Source of the DNA: Dactylis glomerata
Taxonomy: Eukaryota; Streptophyta; Magnoliopsida; Poales; Poaceae
Direction of reading: 5' to 3'
DNA length: 64,000 nucleotides
Assembly (NCBI GenBank): GCA_007115705.1
Contig: QXEO01000339.1
Coordinates: 5,823,386-5,887,385 of the forward strand
Below the pieces are notes generated by a model. The model saw only the letters and a program-made list of their open reading frames with translations, was not told the origin of the DNA and ran no database searches. Position numbers and translations under genes: made by a program. Positions 43,875 through 55,945 of this stretch are shown in pieces. Each line of letters opens with the position of its first letter. Position 1 is the first letter of the stretch.

Positions 43875-44056
43875 AAAAAGGGCAGCCCCAGTGCATGAAG
43901 CTCCCGCTTTGCGCGGCTCCAGAGAAGGGTCGGACCACTTGGGATCTTTGTACGTAGCTTTTCCCTGCAATTTTTGCAAGAGGCTGTTTCCACGACCTAA
44001 ACCCGTGACCTCCTGGTCACAAGGCGACAACTTTTACCACTGCGCCAATGCTCCCC
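43875..44056 (-). mobile_element. Au-type SINE
   Basis: The minus strand carries an A-box-like TTGGCGCAGTGGTAAAAG and a B-box-like GGTCACGGGTTTAGGTC. Then come AACAGCCTCTTGC, AAGTGGTCCGACCCTT and the tail GGGGCTGCCCTTTTT. This is the Au SINE of Triticeae as I remember it, about 180 bp. TTCTAGAAAA occurs on both sides (43869-43878 and 44067-44076), a candidate target duplication. Confidence 0.85.
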
Positions 44057-44076
44057 TTCACTAGATTTCTAGAAAA

Positions 44077-47000
44077 TATATTATTAAATTATAGAACACT
44101 TACAATTTATTGATGATTTCCCGTGAATGTTCCTACACTTATTTACAATGTTTTTTTTGGGTTATTTATTTTTTCTAGATTTTAAGTTTTTAGAACTCTT
44201 TATAAATTCTTTTTTGTAGAGATGCTTCTTTTAGGGGAGGAAACCTCACACTTTGCATCAATTGATGTTTTTTTAGAGGTAGTTGCCATGCCATCCATCA
44301 AACTGCTTCCAGTCGGGAGAAATACTAATGTTGGTTGGCTTCAAAAGTTTAGGGGTCATGTGTGTCTCAAATTCAAGTTGAGGGACCAAAGGTCAACATA
44401 GGTTATAATTGAGAGGAAACGAACAATTGTGCTTTTCTCTCAGAGGATCTACTAAAATAACAAAAATATAAAAAAAGATATGGCATGCCGACATTTAAAT
44501 GAAGGAACGAGTACTCTAATACAATCATGTGCACTCGAATATTACAGAATTACGATTTTTTTGGTAAATTTAATGAATTCCTAGTCTCCAAGTAACTTGT
44601 GTGGATGTGAGACCCTCTCAACGAAAAAGAAGTCGTGAATAGGGTACATCTCATTTGAATAAGTCATTTCCTCAAAAAATGGAGTTGAATTGTTAGAGTC
44701 AATGCCTTATTAATTCAACATATTAAGTTTGGAATCAAAATGTGCTGACCACGATTAGATTTGATCTTCCACTTAGTTATATAAGTGATAAACCAAAAAA
44801 ATGGAACCAATCACCCATGTTAATGCATAATGATCAGTTGTTTGACTCTGAATATGATTGTTTGTTCTAACACAGACGTTTCCTGTGGTTTATTCTTAAT
44901 TGAGGTACACATGTCTTACGGCGACTTGACTTCTTTCCTGGCAAAATAACGATGAGATCGCTGACTTTAAGTGCATAAACTACACTCTCGCACATACAAA
45001 ATCGTGCAAATTTGGTGCTTACATATCTTCAACCATCTGTGGATTATATATTTATTAATTTGGCGAGGAATCATCTGTAGCTTCACTCTACCCATATATA
45101 AAACGGAGAGCAACATCAGTGTAACGAATGGGCTAAAGTGGCTGATTAGATGAAATTAAGCGCATCTTCTCTGGTGCATGCATGTCCAGATGTCCTCCAT
45201 TATTCGATGAAAAGAACTGTTCCTTTCAACCTCAGGTGCAGGCCATGGCCGGCAAAACAACACATTGTTCGTCGAGGCAGGGCAACGATTGTCAACGAGA
45301 CGATCAATCCAAGATACGATCCACGAACGGATCAATGTGATCCTGCCAATATTCAGAATGTGCCATTGTTGGTAGTCAATGTTTTCGACCTGCCGTGGTC
45401 ACAAATTCAGAAGAAACTTGTGCATATCAGCTTACCAAAGCTAGCGAAATATTTTCTCGTCGTCGTGGTGATTGTGAGCGATTTGATCTGATCCGGAACT
45501 TGATATTCTCATGGAATCCGACAGATGGCGAGATCGACCGGCTCACGGTTCGTCACGAAACCGTCGTAAATTATGGTGGGCTAGCTGAGCTCGTCAACAC
45601 GAAATCAGGGTACGCGATTAGACCGTCATATTTTCCATGGAATTAGATGGCCGTGTCAAAACAAGAAGGTTTTCAATGGCTCATTGTTCCTTCGGCCGGC
45701 GTCACGGATGATCCTTGACACCTAACGATATCCTCTGCAGAGTTTGTTTTTCAACTGCGGATTGGTGCAATGCATGGGGGTGAGTGATGACCTTTGATCG
45801 CGGTCTGACTTGCACAGGATTGATATCTTGATGAATCTCGGATACGGACGTCTGGCATATAATGTAATCTATCAGCGGTCAGTCCCTGCTGCTGGTTAAA
45901 CAAAAACATGTCAAATGTTATCTTCCTAGTTGCACATCGCACAGTCGATCTACCGAGAACCAAACACCCACAATACAACATGACAACAACAAGATTTGTT
46001 AACGAGGTTCGGCAACCTTGCTACACCCTGAGGCATGACTACAGCCCCCACTCACCCATACCGCAACACCGGTCTCGTCGTAGGCACCAGCACATGATGT
46101 CGTCTCCCATGTGTTATTGCTATCAAGTCGTGATGAATTACAACTGTGTGGTACCTCCTCATCACATAGGGGCAGGGCCCTAAGATACAACATGTTCGAC
46201 TCCAACACTACCCGTATTATGTCCATAGCTAATATAACTCTATATCCTAATATAACCTTCTTTGACAAATATTCGACACAAACACACAGAGTATGTCATA
46301 GCACCAAACATGCAAGAAAGAAAGCTTCAAGTTGTATAAAATGACGACCCTGGTCGATTATCAAGGCAATTTTTCAGCACGGCGGAGCGTGGAGCAAAGA
46401 GAGATGAGTGGAGGCCTAGGCCTCCACTTAAATTTCATAAATCCGTTTGAATTCTCATGATAAACGGTCAGTTAATTAACATTTTAAAATTACGATGACT
46501 TAAGTTTCCTTACTCAAACTTGTGGGCCCCACTAAAATTTCATGCGGGTCCGCACTGTCAGGCAGATCTTAGGAGTCATCCAAGCCGGTACCTCGATCGA
46601 CACCTCAGCGAATCTTCCAACTGAAGACCTTGATGGCTACGCGCATAGTTTATACGCTCCACGACCGCAAGAAACGATCGAATGTCTCGTCGAATGATTG
46701 TGTAATTAAAAACCAAGCGAAACAAACACCTGTAGTCAGTCTTTTTCATATACAAGTCGCTGGCAGGCATGTGGGTTTCGCATGACTGGTGCAAAGTTCA
46801 GTTTATATTTGCCCTGTCAACGACTGCCAGGATTTTGTTACAGCGCCAAAATCGGGCAAGAAAATATATGCTCAAAACACTGACCACGCATGTAAACAAG
46901 ATTAAGAATTATATACTGTAGTGCAAATATTCAAAAAAAAAATACTGTAGTGCACGGATATACACAACCAAGATACGATTCAATCACATTTCAAGAAAAG

Positions 47001-47560
47001 AGAGATAGGATTCATCCAGGACACAGACAATTCTTGCATGCCGGGTCTTCAAATGACATGTCATATGATCCTGGAAGATCTTGCAGAGATACAGCAGGAT
47101 CTCTTGTTCTCTTGGAAGACCGAACTAGGAAAGAGCGTGGCTTGCGGGGCAGAAGCACCGCTGCACCGGTTTCTTTCGAAACATGTGCATGATCGCTAGC
47201 TAGTGGGACAAACACGTAACGTACGTTAGGTAGAATGGAACTAAATATAGTCACATGTGTGTCACAGTAGGCTAGGGTATAGTGGTCTGGCAGATCACGA
47301 TATGTATGCCAAGAAGAAACTCCCAACCTAACTTCAAACCAAAGAAAGATTATACGTGATCGATTGACAAGCAGGACATGTAAGTTGGGCATGGGATAAA
47401 ATTAAGGTGGCTAGTCATTTCTTAGTTACAATTTGGACTACTTATTTGTCAAGAGTTAATGGTTTGCATAATTGCATCATACTTCCGTTATCTGACCAAA
47501 ATGTGGCTCCGAGTTCAAGTTGGAACATGGTTTTCTCATGCCATCACACTTAATATATTA
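44077..47560. other. Intergenic; weak coding-like patch near 45150-45650
   Basis: Mostly A/T-rich. At 45150-45646 two overlapping plus-strand frames have balanced composition and could be a decayed gene piece, but I recognise no domain. 45960-46340 has the look of a dispersed repeat. Nothing else can be supported. Confidence 0.35.
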
Positions 47561-48203
47561 CTAGCACAATGCCCGCGCGTTGCCGCGAAAGAGCAAAAAA
47601 TATTACTTTAAAAATAAATAATAACACATAGGCAAAGGCAAAAAAAAATTGTGCAATACTTCTGGCTCAAACGGAAGCAGAAGCTCCTCTACAGTAATCC
47701 CGATATTCCTACTCCCCAGCTCCATGTCATCGCAATTTGTGCTCCCTATTAAATCATGGCTTAAATAAAGAACAAGTTAAAAAAGGTTGACTGAATAACA
47801 GACTGACTTGATGTAGTTTTTTTTCCCACATTTCATTCCTCTATAATTAACCGACAGTGCAGTTTCAAGAGAAAATGGATGAAACCGCCCAACAGCCAGC
47901 ATCACTAAATTCCACACATTGGCATCAGACTCGCATGCACCTCCAAAGACGCCAGGAAATTGAGCAAAACAATGGGATGCAATGGCAGGAAACCTTCTAT
48001 CATGTGCAGATTAGCCTGCAACACCTACATCAGCAACAAAGCTGAGCGCGGCAACGCCGGCGTGCCGATCATTCCCGAGACATAACATTTATGAAACTTG
48101 TGGAGCCCTTGAGAATTCATCTGCTGACAGAGGATGACAAGAACATAATGACGCTCCAATGTTTTATCTAGCTTTACATCCACCTCCACGGAGTCGCACA
48201 ATT

Positions 48204-49383
48204 GAGAAAATCCTATTGCCTCTCGCCCCCCCGAGGGCGACGGGGCCTCCACCCGCCTCCAGCCGCCGCCCCCCTCCCTCCACCCCCTCACTCCGTCGCC
48301 GCCGCCGGCTGTGGTCGTCGGGCAAAGCCCTGGCGACGCCGGCGGCGGCGGCCTGCCTCTATCCGCACCTTGGAGAGAGGGTCGGGGCCCTGCTCGTCCC
48401 TGGCGGCGGTGCCCCTCGGAAGACCTCGGTCCGGCGCGGCCGGGAGGTGGTGGTGCGGTGGTGTCTCGCGGTGGCGCGCGGGGCGGGGTACCGCGCGGCG
48501 CTGGTGGCCTTCGACGGCTGCCTGGCCCCGATCTGGCAACCCGGGCCCCAGATGGGCTCGGGCGGGCCCAGATGGGCTTTGGCGGGCTGGGTCGCTGCGC
48601 TTCGTGGTGCGTTCTGCAGGGGTTGACGACGACATAGCTAGGGTAAGGACGGCGGCGTGGCCTATGTGTTGCAGCAGGGTAGCCGGGGCTTTACGGGCCC
48701 ATCTGGGTCCGGCCGGGCTAGTCTGGGCCTGGTGTGCCCCTGCTGCTCTGTCCGGTCAATGACTGCCGATCGGCGGTGGAGGTGGGCTCCTCCCGTGCGG
48801 CTGCAGAGCTGTTGTCCTTGTCCCGGCGGTGTCGTGTGCCGGCTCCTTGCAGGCCACGCGTCATTGGTCTCGAAGCGACGGGGATGATGACTGCAAGACC
48901 GTGGTGGCGCGTGCTGGTGGGCGGTGAAGCTTGGTGGTGGTGCTCCTTCGCGACTGGGTTTTTTTGTGGGCTGGGTCGGGAGAAATCCCTGTTGGCTTGT
49001 CCGACCCTGACGCGGTGCCGCTTTCGAGTGGCACCATTCCTTCTTGGGGGGCGTCGTGGGAAGCCTTCGTCTACTTTACTCGGAGCCGGGGGAAACCCTA
49101 GGACCATCTGGTCCGGGCAGCAGCGCCGTGTCGACGGTGTTTCCTTCTTGAAGGTGTTGCTTGGCTCTGGTCGCTTTGGAGTGCTTTGAGCGTGGTGGGA
49201 ATAGTCGGAGGGCGCAGCGGTTGCGGGTCGTCATCGTTTTGTTGTCTCGCCGTTGTCTTCATTTCTTTTATCTTGGGCATGTTTTGCTGTTGCCCCAGCA
49301 TTTTTCCTTTTGTTTGATTTCGAACCCTTGTATCGTTGGTGTGATTGCTATATAATATATAGCGGGGCGAAAGCCTGTTTCGA
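48204..49383 (+). mobile_element. GC-rich retroposed element with 13-bp target duplication (LINE-like 3' end)
   Basis: GAGTCGCACAATT is exactly repeated at 48191-48203 and 49384-49396. The insert ends CTATATAATATATAGCGGGGC and GAAAGCCTGTTTCGA, a tail I associate with grass LINE-type elements. The GC-rich body has Ala/Arg/Gly-rich frames in all phases but no recognisable protein. The long duplication fits target-primed reverse transcription. It sits inside the Helitron. Confidence 0.7.
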
Positions 49384-49396
49384 GAGTCGCACAATT

Positions 49397-50710
49397 AAGC
49401 TCGAAGCCATCGTATTGACATGGGCGGCTGCATCAGAGAACTGGGGGCGAGACGACGGAGGCAGCGAAGATTTCGCCAAGTCGTCATCGTTGGGGCCGAG
49501 AAACTCCTCCCGCTCGTAGCCCTCCTCCTCCCGGTAGGCCGCCGCCTCATCGACCTCATGGACGGATCGGTCATCGCTGCTACTATGCGCCTCTGATGAT
49601 GCCAAGGATGGTAAGATTGCCGCCTCGTCACCCTTGAGGATAGACACACTCGCTCGTGTCCCTCTTCCTCCTCATTAGGCGGCCGCCTCGTCGCCCTCCT
49701 GAATGGACCTGACTGTCGGCGCGTCCCACGGAGGACCCATTGTATGTCTAGTCCATCGATGAGTTAATTAGATCGATCGTGTCCGTCACCAGTGCCTATG
49801 TAGTATCGAATTCAATCGATTCCGTGTTAGAATTTGGCTCTTATTGACTCGGCGTAGCTAGGTGATCGAGTCCGGAGTGCACGGGGACAAAACTGATGGA
49901 AATCGAATCGAGCACGGCTCCACTCTCGCGATGGCAGGTCTCGCGCGACAGAACAAAGTGTATTTTTGGTAAATTGAAAGCATATTTTATACTGCTAAGA
50001 ACCCATCTGAATATCTGATTGCTATTATAGTTTTACCTTCCAATCTGATGAGAGCAAGAACGGGCCGACAAAAATTGATCTAGGGACACGTAATAAACAG
50101 AGGTACATTTATCTCAACGTCTAGCTGGTTTGGACCTGATGCTCAGTTGTACTTGCTAGTTGGATCATCACATCGAGCGGCCAGTCCCCACGCGCAACGA
50201 CTGCTCTGCAGGTGCCTGCGTAGCCCCGCCCGATCCACCGCCGTCGTCCCTCCCCTGGATCCGGGAAAGCACCGCTGCCGACATGGCCGAGGCCCAGCTC
50301 CATCGTCGCAATGGTATAGACCCCTGCAGTCACCGCCCTGGCCAAGGCCCCACCCCACCGCCACTCTGCCCGAGGCAGCGCCACCGTCGATCCCGGCCCC
50401 TCCCGTCCTCTTCCCCGGTGACAGAGCCTGTCCACTATTCCCCACTGCTTTTTTCAGGCGATAGCCTCATCACCGTCGCGGACGTCCCCTACATGTGACC
50501 GGTGTCTGGACCATACCAGCTGAACCAACTCGATAGCCTATCCATATATATCATGCGACATGCGACACGGAGGGAGAATTCGAGCAGGACACAGCTTAGC
50601 ACGTGGACGTAACGTATGTGAACGGTAGACCGGGAGGAAGCGTATTTTTGGTGGATTGAAAACGTATTTGCGAGCCACGGACCATACCTCTAGCAATATT
50701 ATTAGTAGAG
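49397..50710 (-). other. Helitron interior: possible captured gene pieces
   Basis: A minus-strand frame at 49647-49348 begins SILKGDEAAILPSLASSEAH and runs into Glu/Ser-rich sequence. A similar IQEGDEAA stretch lies just upstream on that strand (near 49700), suggesting an internal repeat or exon duplication. 50120-50460 is another GC-rich block. I recognise neither. Confidence 0.35.
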
Positions 50711-50713
50711 ATA

Positions 50714-50817
50714 CTCGCTTCGACCATTATTACCTATCGCTAATGTAGATATATCTAGACATATTTTAGTGTCTGAATATATTTATACTAGACATAAGTA
50801 ATAGTGGTCGGAGGGAG
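50714..50817. mobile_element. Stowaway MITE (104 bp)
   Basis: The ends CTCGCTTCGACCATTATTAC and, reversed, CTCCCTCCGACCACTATTAC pair. TA flanks both sides (50712-50713 and 50818-50819). It abuts the Helitron end directly. Confidence 0.85.
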
Positions 50818-51243
50818 TAGCAAAAAAACATGGTTCCACCCTCTGGGATATCCGCATAGAGAAATTTTAGGGCAACATTTTGGCTGCTAGGAGCATATCG
50901 TTTATTTCTTGAAAATATTCAAAAAGTATGGATTGAATTTTTTTAAAACTAAAAGTATGGATTGTCTTGACAATGTACATGCTCGTTTCTTCTAAATTTG
51001 TAAGAAGTTTCATGAAGAAAAGACCTATGGTGTGCAATGTTTAAAAGTAGCAAATTTAGTGATCTACTTAAGAAGCAGATATTTAAGCACGAAATCTGCT
51101 TTGTACACGGGGCACATAATTTATTCCTTTTCAGTGAATATATACATGTGCACATAGCACATGAATATATGTACATGTGTCAAAATTTCAGCTTGAGCAA
51201 GGCGGCCACTTATGTCACATGAAGCATATGCTCATAGGAGCTA
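50818..51243. other. Intergenic, nothing recognised
   Basis: A/T-rich stretch between two Stowaway MITEs. Confidence 0.4.
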
Positions 51244-51401
51244 CTCCCCCAGTTTATAAATATAAGATGTTTTAGGTTTGTGAAGCAAATGTATCTAGAC
51301 AAGTTTTAGTGTGTATATTCGAGTGAACTTACAAACTAAAAGATGTCTAGATACATTTACTTCATAAAGCTAAAACATCTTATATTTATAAACGGAGGGA
51401 G
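51244..51401. mobile_element. Stowaway MITE (158 bp)
   Basis: The ends CTCCCCCAGTTTATAAATAT and, reversed, CTCCCTCCGTTTATAAATAT pair over more than 30 bases (to AAGATGTTTTAG). TA flanks both sides (51242-51243 and 51402-51403). Confidence 0.92.
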
Positions 51402-53104
51402 TATTTTTTATTATAAAAAACAGAAGCAAAAGTTCGTTTCATCTCATTGAATAATAAGAAGTTTTACATAAGAGTACAAACGAGAAAAAGCGCGCGAATA
51501 CAAATGCCTACTTTTCCAGCATAATTGATCTCTCAAGTGCTTTGCACCCGCCATACTTCCACAAAGTCACCTCTATCTTAATCTTTTGGAGGGGACTAAG
51601 ATGCTTGGTAGGCCAAGGATGGTCAATGAAGACTCCTTGGCCCAGGCTGTCTCACTCCCACAACCCTGAAAAGCGGCCACCCCATGTTCTGCTCTTTGCC
51701 AATGTGAAGGGATACAAGATTGGCCTTTCCTTCCCTCCCTCCCGCCCCCTGAACCATGGACCTCCTTCCCATGGGAACCAAGGCAAAGACCGTGATGAGG
51801 ATGAGGAAACTGAGGAGCAGAGCAAATTTGAGCATCAGGCAACTGGAAACATGCTCTGTCCAAGAATCAGCAAAAGGCCAAAGAGAAGGAAGTTTTTAGT
51901 CAATAGACTAAGGATCAAGTTACACCCCAACAGCAGCAACAACCCTCTGCCAAAAGCACCAAGCTCCCAAGCTAGTACACATTTCTGAAGGGATATTGTG
52001 AAGTCTCTGCCAAGAAGAACAACCACAAGCAGTCATGTTGGAAACAGCGTGCCTTTCCCATTGGCGGTGGACACCTCCATTTCCAAACTAGACTATGCCC
52101 CGGTAAAGCCACATGTCAACCCCATCATGTTCAACCAGTATGGCTCAAACATCCCCATAGCGAAGGCATTTCAAGTCTTGTCTCTTCTTCACCAGGATGT
52201 TCATGCAGGTTTAGGCTCTGGAAGGCAAACTTCCCCCATCCCATTCTTGTCTTAAGACTTGTCTGGTGATGAGACTCCACGCCACTCACGTGACATGGAC
52301 AAGATGTCAAATCTTTCCAAGGAAGCGCGGGCTGAGTTGGGATGGGATAGCCTTCCTGGCTGGGACTAGGACAACAAGACCTTTGTTGCGCGCATGGCCA
52401 AGCTAAAGAAGCATGATGGAGAGGTGGAGAACCTCGTGCAAGCCCCGACGCCCCAAGCTACCCTGCCCCCGACCCAAGATGGCACTTCTTCCACGACTCC
52501 AGTCTCTGGCACTCGTCATAGTTCTAGGGGACATGGAGAGGACGACAAGAAAATTCTACAGAAGATAGCATTTTTTGGGTGGCAGCCTACAATAAAGGTT
52601 CAGGTACGACTCCCCTGCAGTCTTTTTGGTTTTTCCTTCCATTCTGGACTCGCATTTTTTGGGTGTGGCGGAAGATAGCTCTATTGTTTTTTGTTCATCT
52701 TTTGGACTCCCGCAAGCAAACTTGTCTTTGATCCATGCCAAGGAAGTTTCCCAAGCTTTTCTCTCGGAAGCCATTGTTAAAACAAAAGAAAAAGCGGTTC
52801 CTTCAGCTGTGGCTATGGCTCAGGAAGGGACCAGTGCGGTCCAACCTGGTGCTACCTCTATGTCCCAGAATGCTGAGTGTAGTGTGGCTGTGGAAGATGA
52901 GACACCGATTGCAACATCTCCCTCCATTGTTAAAAAAGAAAGAAATGTGCGTCCTCCCAAGTGATGGGACCAAGAACCAATCTGAGAGATACCCCTGCTC
53001 GCCAAGCATGACCTCGCATGTAGCTATCCTAGTGATAGCCCGGGATGGAACCTCAGGGGTTTGGTAGGTTGGGACGATGTACTCAGCTTCGTGATTGCAT
53101 GAAA
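51402..53104 (+). other. Decayed coding-like sequence, possibly LINE ORF1 or element-derived
   Basis: Plus-strand frames 51542-51988, 51998-52255, 52394-52678 and 52626-52964 follow one another with stops and shifts. They give a mostly hydrophilic protein with a basic patch (RISKRPKRRKFLVNRLRIKL) and segments such as LSKEARAELGWDSLPGW and VQPGATSMSQNAE. I recognise no domain. The position and composition suggest a LINE ORF1 or the interior of another element, which is a guess. Confidence 0.35.
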
Positions 53105-55035
53105 CACTAGTAGGAAAAGGCTTATAGTCGCTAGCTTACTGCTGGCGCACCAAATTGGTGCTCCAGTGTTAAAAATACCCCTGGCGCACCACTATTCTGG
53201 GTAATTCCCTAGACCCACCTCTGGAGCCATTCTGTACGGGCCCACCCTCAACTATCCCTGGCGCAACAGGCCTTGTGTGCCAGGTATAACTAACATTGGG
53301 TCCCACCTTCTATACCAAAATTTGGGGTCCCACCTATATACTGCTGGCGCACTAGGGTTGTCCGCCAGGGATAATTAGTGTGGGGCCCAAACCTGGTGTC
53401 ACCTAGATGGGGCCCAATATAGACTACCCCTGGCGCACAAGCATGGTGCGCCAGCAGTATCTATATACTACCGGCGCACCATGCTAGTGCGCCAGGGGTA
53501 GTCTAGAGTGGGGCCCATCCCTTAGCGCACGAAAACTCCGCTCGCGCCCAGGCGGTGCGGAGTCTCGCCTTAACGGTCAAAGTAAGTGAAGAAATAACGT
53601 GTTGCAGATCCAAAATTGATTTTTGCAAAAAATCTGGAGGTTAAATTTTTAGTGCTAAAGTGCAAAACCACCCCGGTTCGAGCTAAATCGGTAGGAGCTT
53701 GCGCAAAATTCAAAATATACCTCCGAAGGCTATCGCATTGAAACGAGAGCTGATATGCGTATCCCAAGTGGTCTATTATTTATGTGGGGTGTTTTTCCCA
53801 GCTTTAGATTTCGCGTTTCGGTAGCAGCTTCACAAAAAAACCCGATTTCGACAATCCGAAAATGGAAAAACCACTTTTCATGGGATGAAACAAAAATCTG
53901 CCTTCATGGCATTCCTCGCCATACCAAGGGCCACGCGCGTGTCCGATATGGCCTCGTTCCGACAAACTATGTCATGGCTCAACAAGGCTATCAGGATTGC
54001 TTGTGTGTGTCCAATTGTATGAGGCTGATAAAGTTTCTTACGGTTTGTTTTTGTTGCAATGGCCGATGATCAAAATTGTGGATTTTATCCTGAGATGGTG
54101 TGAGTGATCCCTGTGATGTGTACAAATACAAATCTTGTGCATCCCACTAGGCCCACTCACACCATCCCGGGGGATTTATATGTGCCCACTCTAATTAGTA
54201 TGAGGCCCTAATGTTTCTTGTGGTTTCTTTTTGTTGCAACTTCCGATGATTAAAAGTGTGAATTGTGTCCTAGGGATGGTGTGAGTGAGCCATGTGATGT
54301 GTACAAATCTTGTGCATCCCACTAGGCTCACTTACTCCATCCCTGGGATTTATATGTGTCCACTCTAAGTATGAGGCCATAATGGTGTAAGTTTATTTGC
54401 AACTAATTTAATTCAAATCATCTTTTGTTATGTTAGATGGATGTTTGCGATCATTGTGGCCATGCTGCATGTCGACAAGAGAGGATTGACATAACTCTAC
54501 CCCGCGACCTTGAGACTATGTTGGTACGTTTTTATTGTACACATGTTCATTGCCATATATATTTGCTTGCCGCTCAAACATATAGCTAATATTTGTTTAT
54601 TTACAATTTTGTGTATCATGTCCCTTGCCGCTCAAGGCGCGACATATGCGAGCATGTGCACAGAAATACTGCACAACTTGGATCTTTGAGGTCAACCTAG
54701 TGCAGGGGATAATTCCACAATGCTAGTTCAGGGTTCTTGTGACAAATGAAGTAAACCGAAACTACTTTAGTGGTCCTACTTGGAGAGCGTTTGCCAAGCG
54801 GTATGCAATGACACCCAACGGAAAGTTTGTTCTTTGGCTCGAAGAAGGAGACAATGCCATCATCCTTGATCTCTCGGAGCCCAGTGATGACGCGAGTTCT
54901 GCGGAGGAGCTTAGTTTCATGATAGCTCGACTGTGGTAGGCTCGATTGACCAGGGTAGATATTATATCAGTGCTCTTGTCTACCAAAGGTGGCCAAGTTC
55001 AAGTTTGAATACATCGGGGTGTATGGTCTGGTGAT
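53105..55035 (+). mobile_element. One end of a second CACTA transposon, other end not found
   Basis: CACTAGTAGGAAAAGGCTTA at 53105 is a typical CACTA terminal sequence. 53140-53560 holds subterminal repeats CTGGCGCAC and the inverse GTGCGCCAG, many paired close together. I could not find a matching right end, so the element is truncated or disrupted by the Athila-type LTR at 55036. The right limit given is only that boundary. Confidence 0.65.
54640..54939 (+). pseudogene. Possible B3-like domain relic in the CACTA element
   Basis: Frames encode FRVLVTNEVNRNYFSGPTWR, FAKRYAMTPNGKFVLWLEEG and DNAIILDL. The spacing of hydrophobic residues, and the order VT..VN...P..FA..Y then K.VLW, resemble a B3 DNA-binding fold. 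A stop lies just before it (near 54725). A small zinc-like MDVCDHCGHAAC stretch lies upstream near 54436. The assignment is tentative. Confidence 0.35.
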
Positions 55036-55945
55036 TGATGCATGTAAAATGCATCCATGAACTTTGTAGTTTGTTAAGGTCATATTCCTTGTTATTTGAT
55101 AGTTTTATAAGGACCTAGACTTGTTTTCCATTGATTCCGGGGGTTTTCGAAACAATCCCCTATCTTCAAGTTTTAACACTACGAAGCAGATTTTCTTGTT
55201 TTGCATGTTTTTGAGTTTGAGGGACTTTCCGGATGTCAAACGGACCCAAATTTTTTGCCACATCATTTTTTCGAGAAATAGAAGACCGTGAGAAGAAGAA
55301 GCCAATAGGGAACACAATGAGGAAGGATATAGGGGGACCATGCAGGCCCACCTCCTGGCCGCATGGTGGGTCCCAACTCCACCTCGTGTGTTGTTTCGAT
55401 GCAATCTTGGACTCTATGGAACCTTCCTGACCTAAAACCAACTATATATATACCCTCCCTTATGCGATCTCACGAGAGGGTGACGGAGAAACACGAAATA
55501 CACAGCACGGATCTGCAAACTGTGAGGATAGGAGGGAGACAATGCCAGAGCCGCTCCTAGTTGTCCCCTTTGACTCCATCGACATTATCTCCTTCAGCAC
55601 CATGATGAAAAGGGAGTAGTTCACCCCCTAGACATGGGGACTGTGGAAGTAACTTGTATCAAACTCTCTCTCGTGCTTCATAGATTAGAGTCACATGAGC
55701 TGCCTATCATGATTGTGATCATATTTCTATTATCCATTTGGTGGATCTTATGTTATTGAGATGATTTATGAGATGCAAAGATATTTTTGTTCGTGATGTA
55801 TGAGTATATGTATATGTTATCCCATTCTTGTTTGCTAGTCTTGATCACACTAGCATGCTAGGGTGCATGTGGGGGATGTGTGCATTGGTTTGAGCAACTT
55901 TATAGTGGTTTGGGGAAGTGGCAGAAATCTCTGGGCTGCTAGGTT
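55036..55945 (+). repeat. Decayed Athila-type LTR, left part
   Basis: It starts TGATGCATGTAAAATGCATC, the same plan as the LTR at 17302 (TGAT plus a 7-bp stem). It later shares CATGAGCTGCC...ATGATTG.GATCA with that LTR (55696-55725 against 17938-17966). A TATA-like TATATATATA is at 55443-55452. A minus-strand LINE interrupts it near 55945. Confidence 0.65.

Larger units (their letters stand above)
47561..50711 (-). mobile_element. Candidate non-autonomous Helitron (3151 bp, minus strand)
   Basis: On the minus strand it starts A|TCTCTACTAATAATATTGC at 50711 and ends CAACGCGCGGGCATTGTG CTAG|T at 47561. That gives TC at the 5' end, CTAG at the 3' end with a short GC hairpin just before, and insertion between A and T. 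No Rep/helicase frame is present. The interior has GC-rich gene-like pieces and a retroposed insert. No target duplication is expected for Helitrons, so the ends need comparison with other copies. Confidence 0.6.

Noticed and set aside
45150..45646. Possible host gene fragment
   Set aside because: Balanced composition only. No motif, splice structure or conserved block can be named, so it is left as unassigned.
48159..49189. Long overlapping frames on both strands in GC-rich DNA
   Set aside because: High GC content removes stop codons in all phases. The proteins are low-complexity Ala/Arg/Gly-rich and none resembles a known family.
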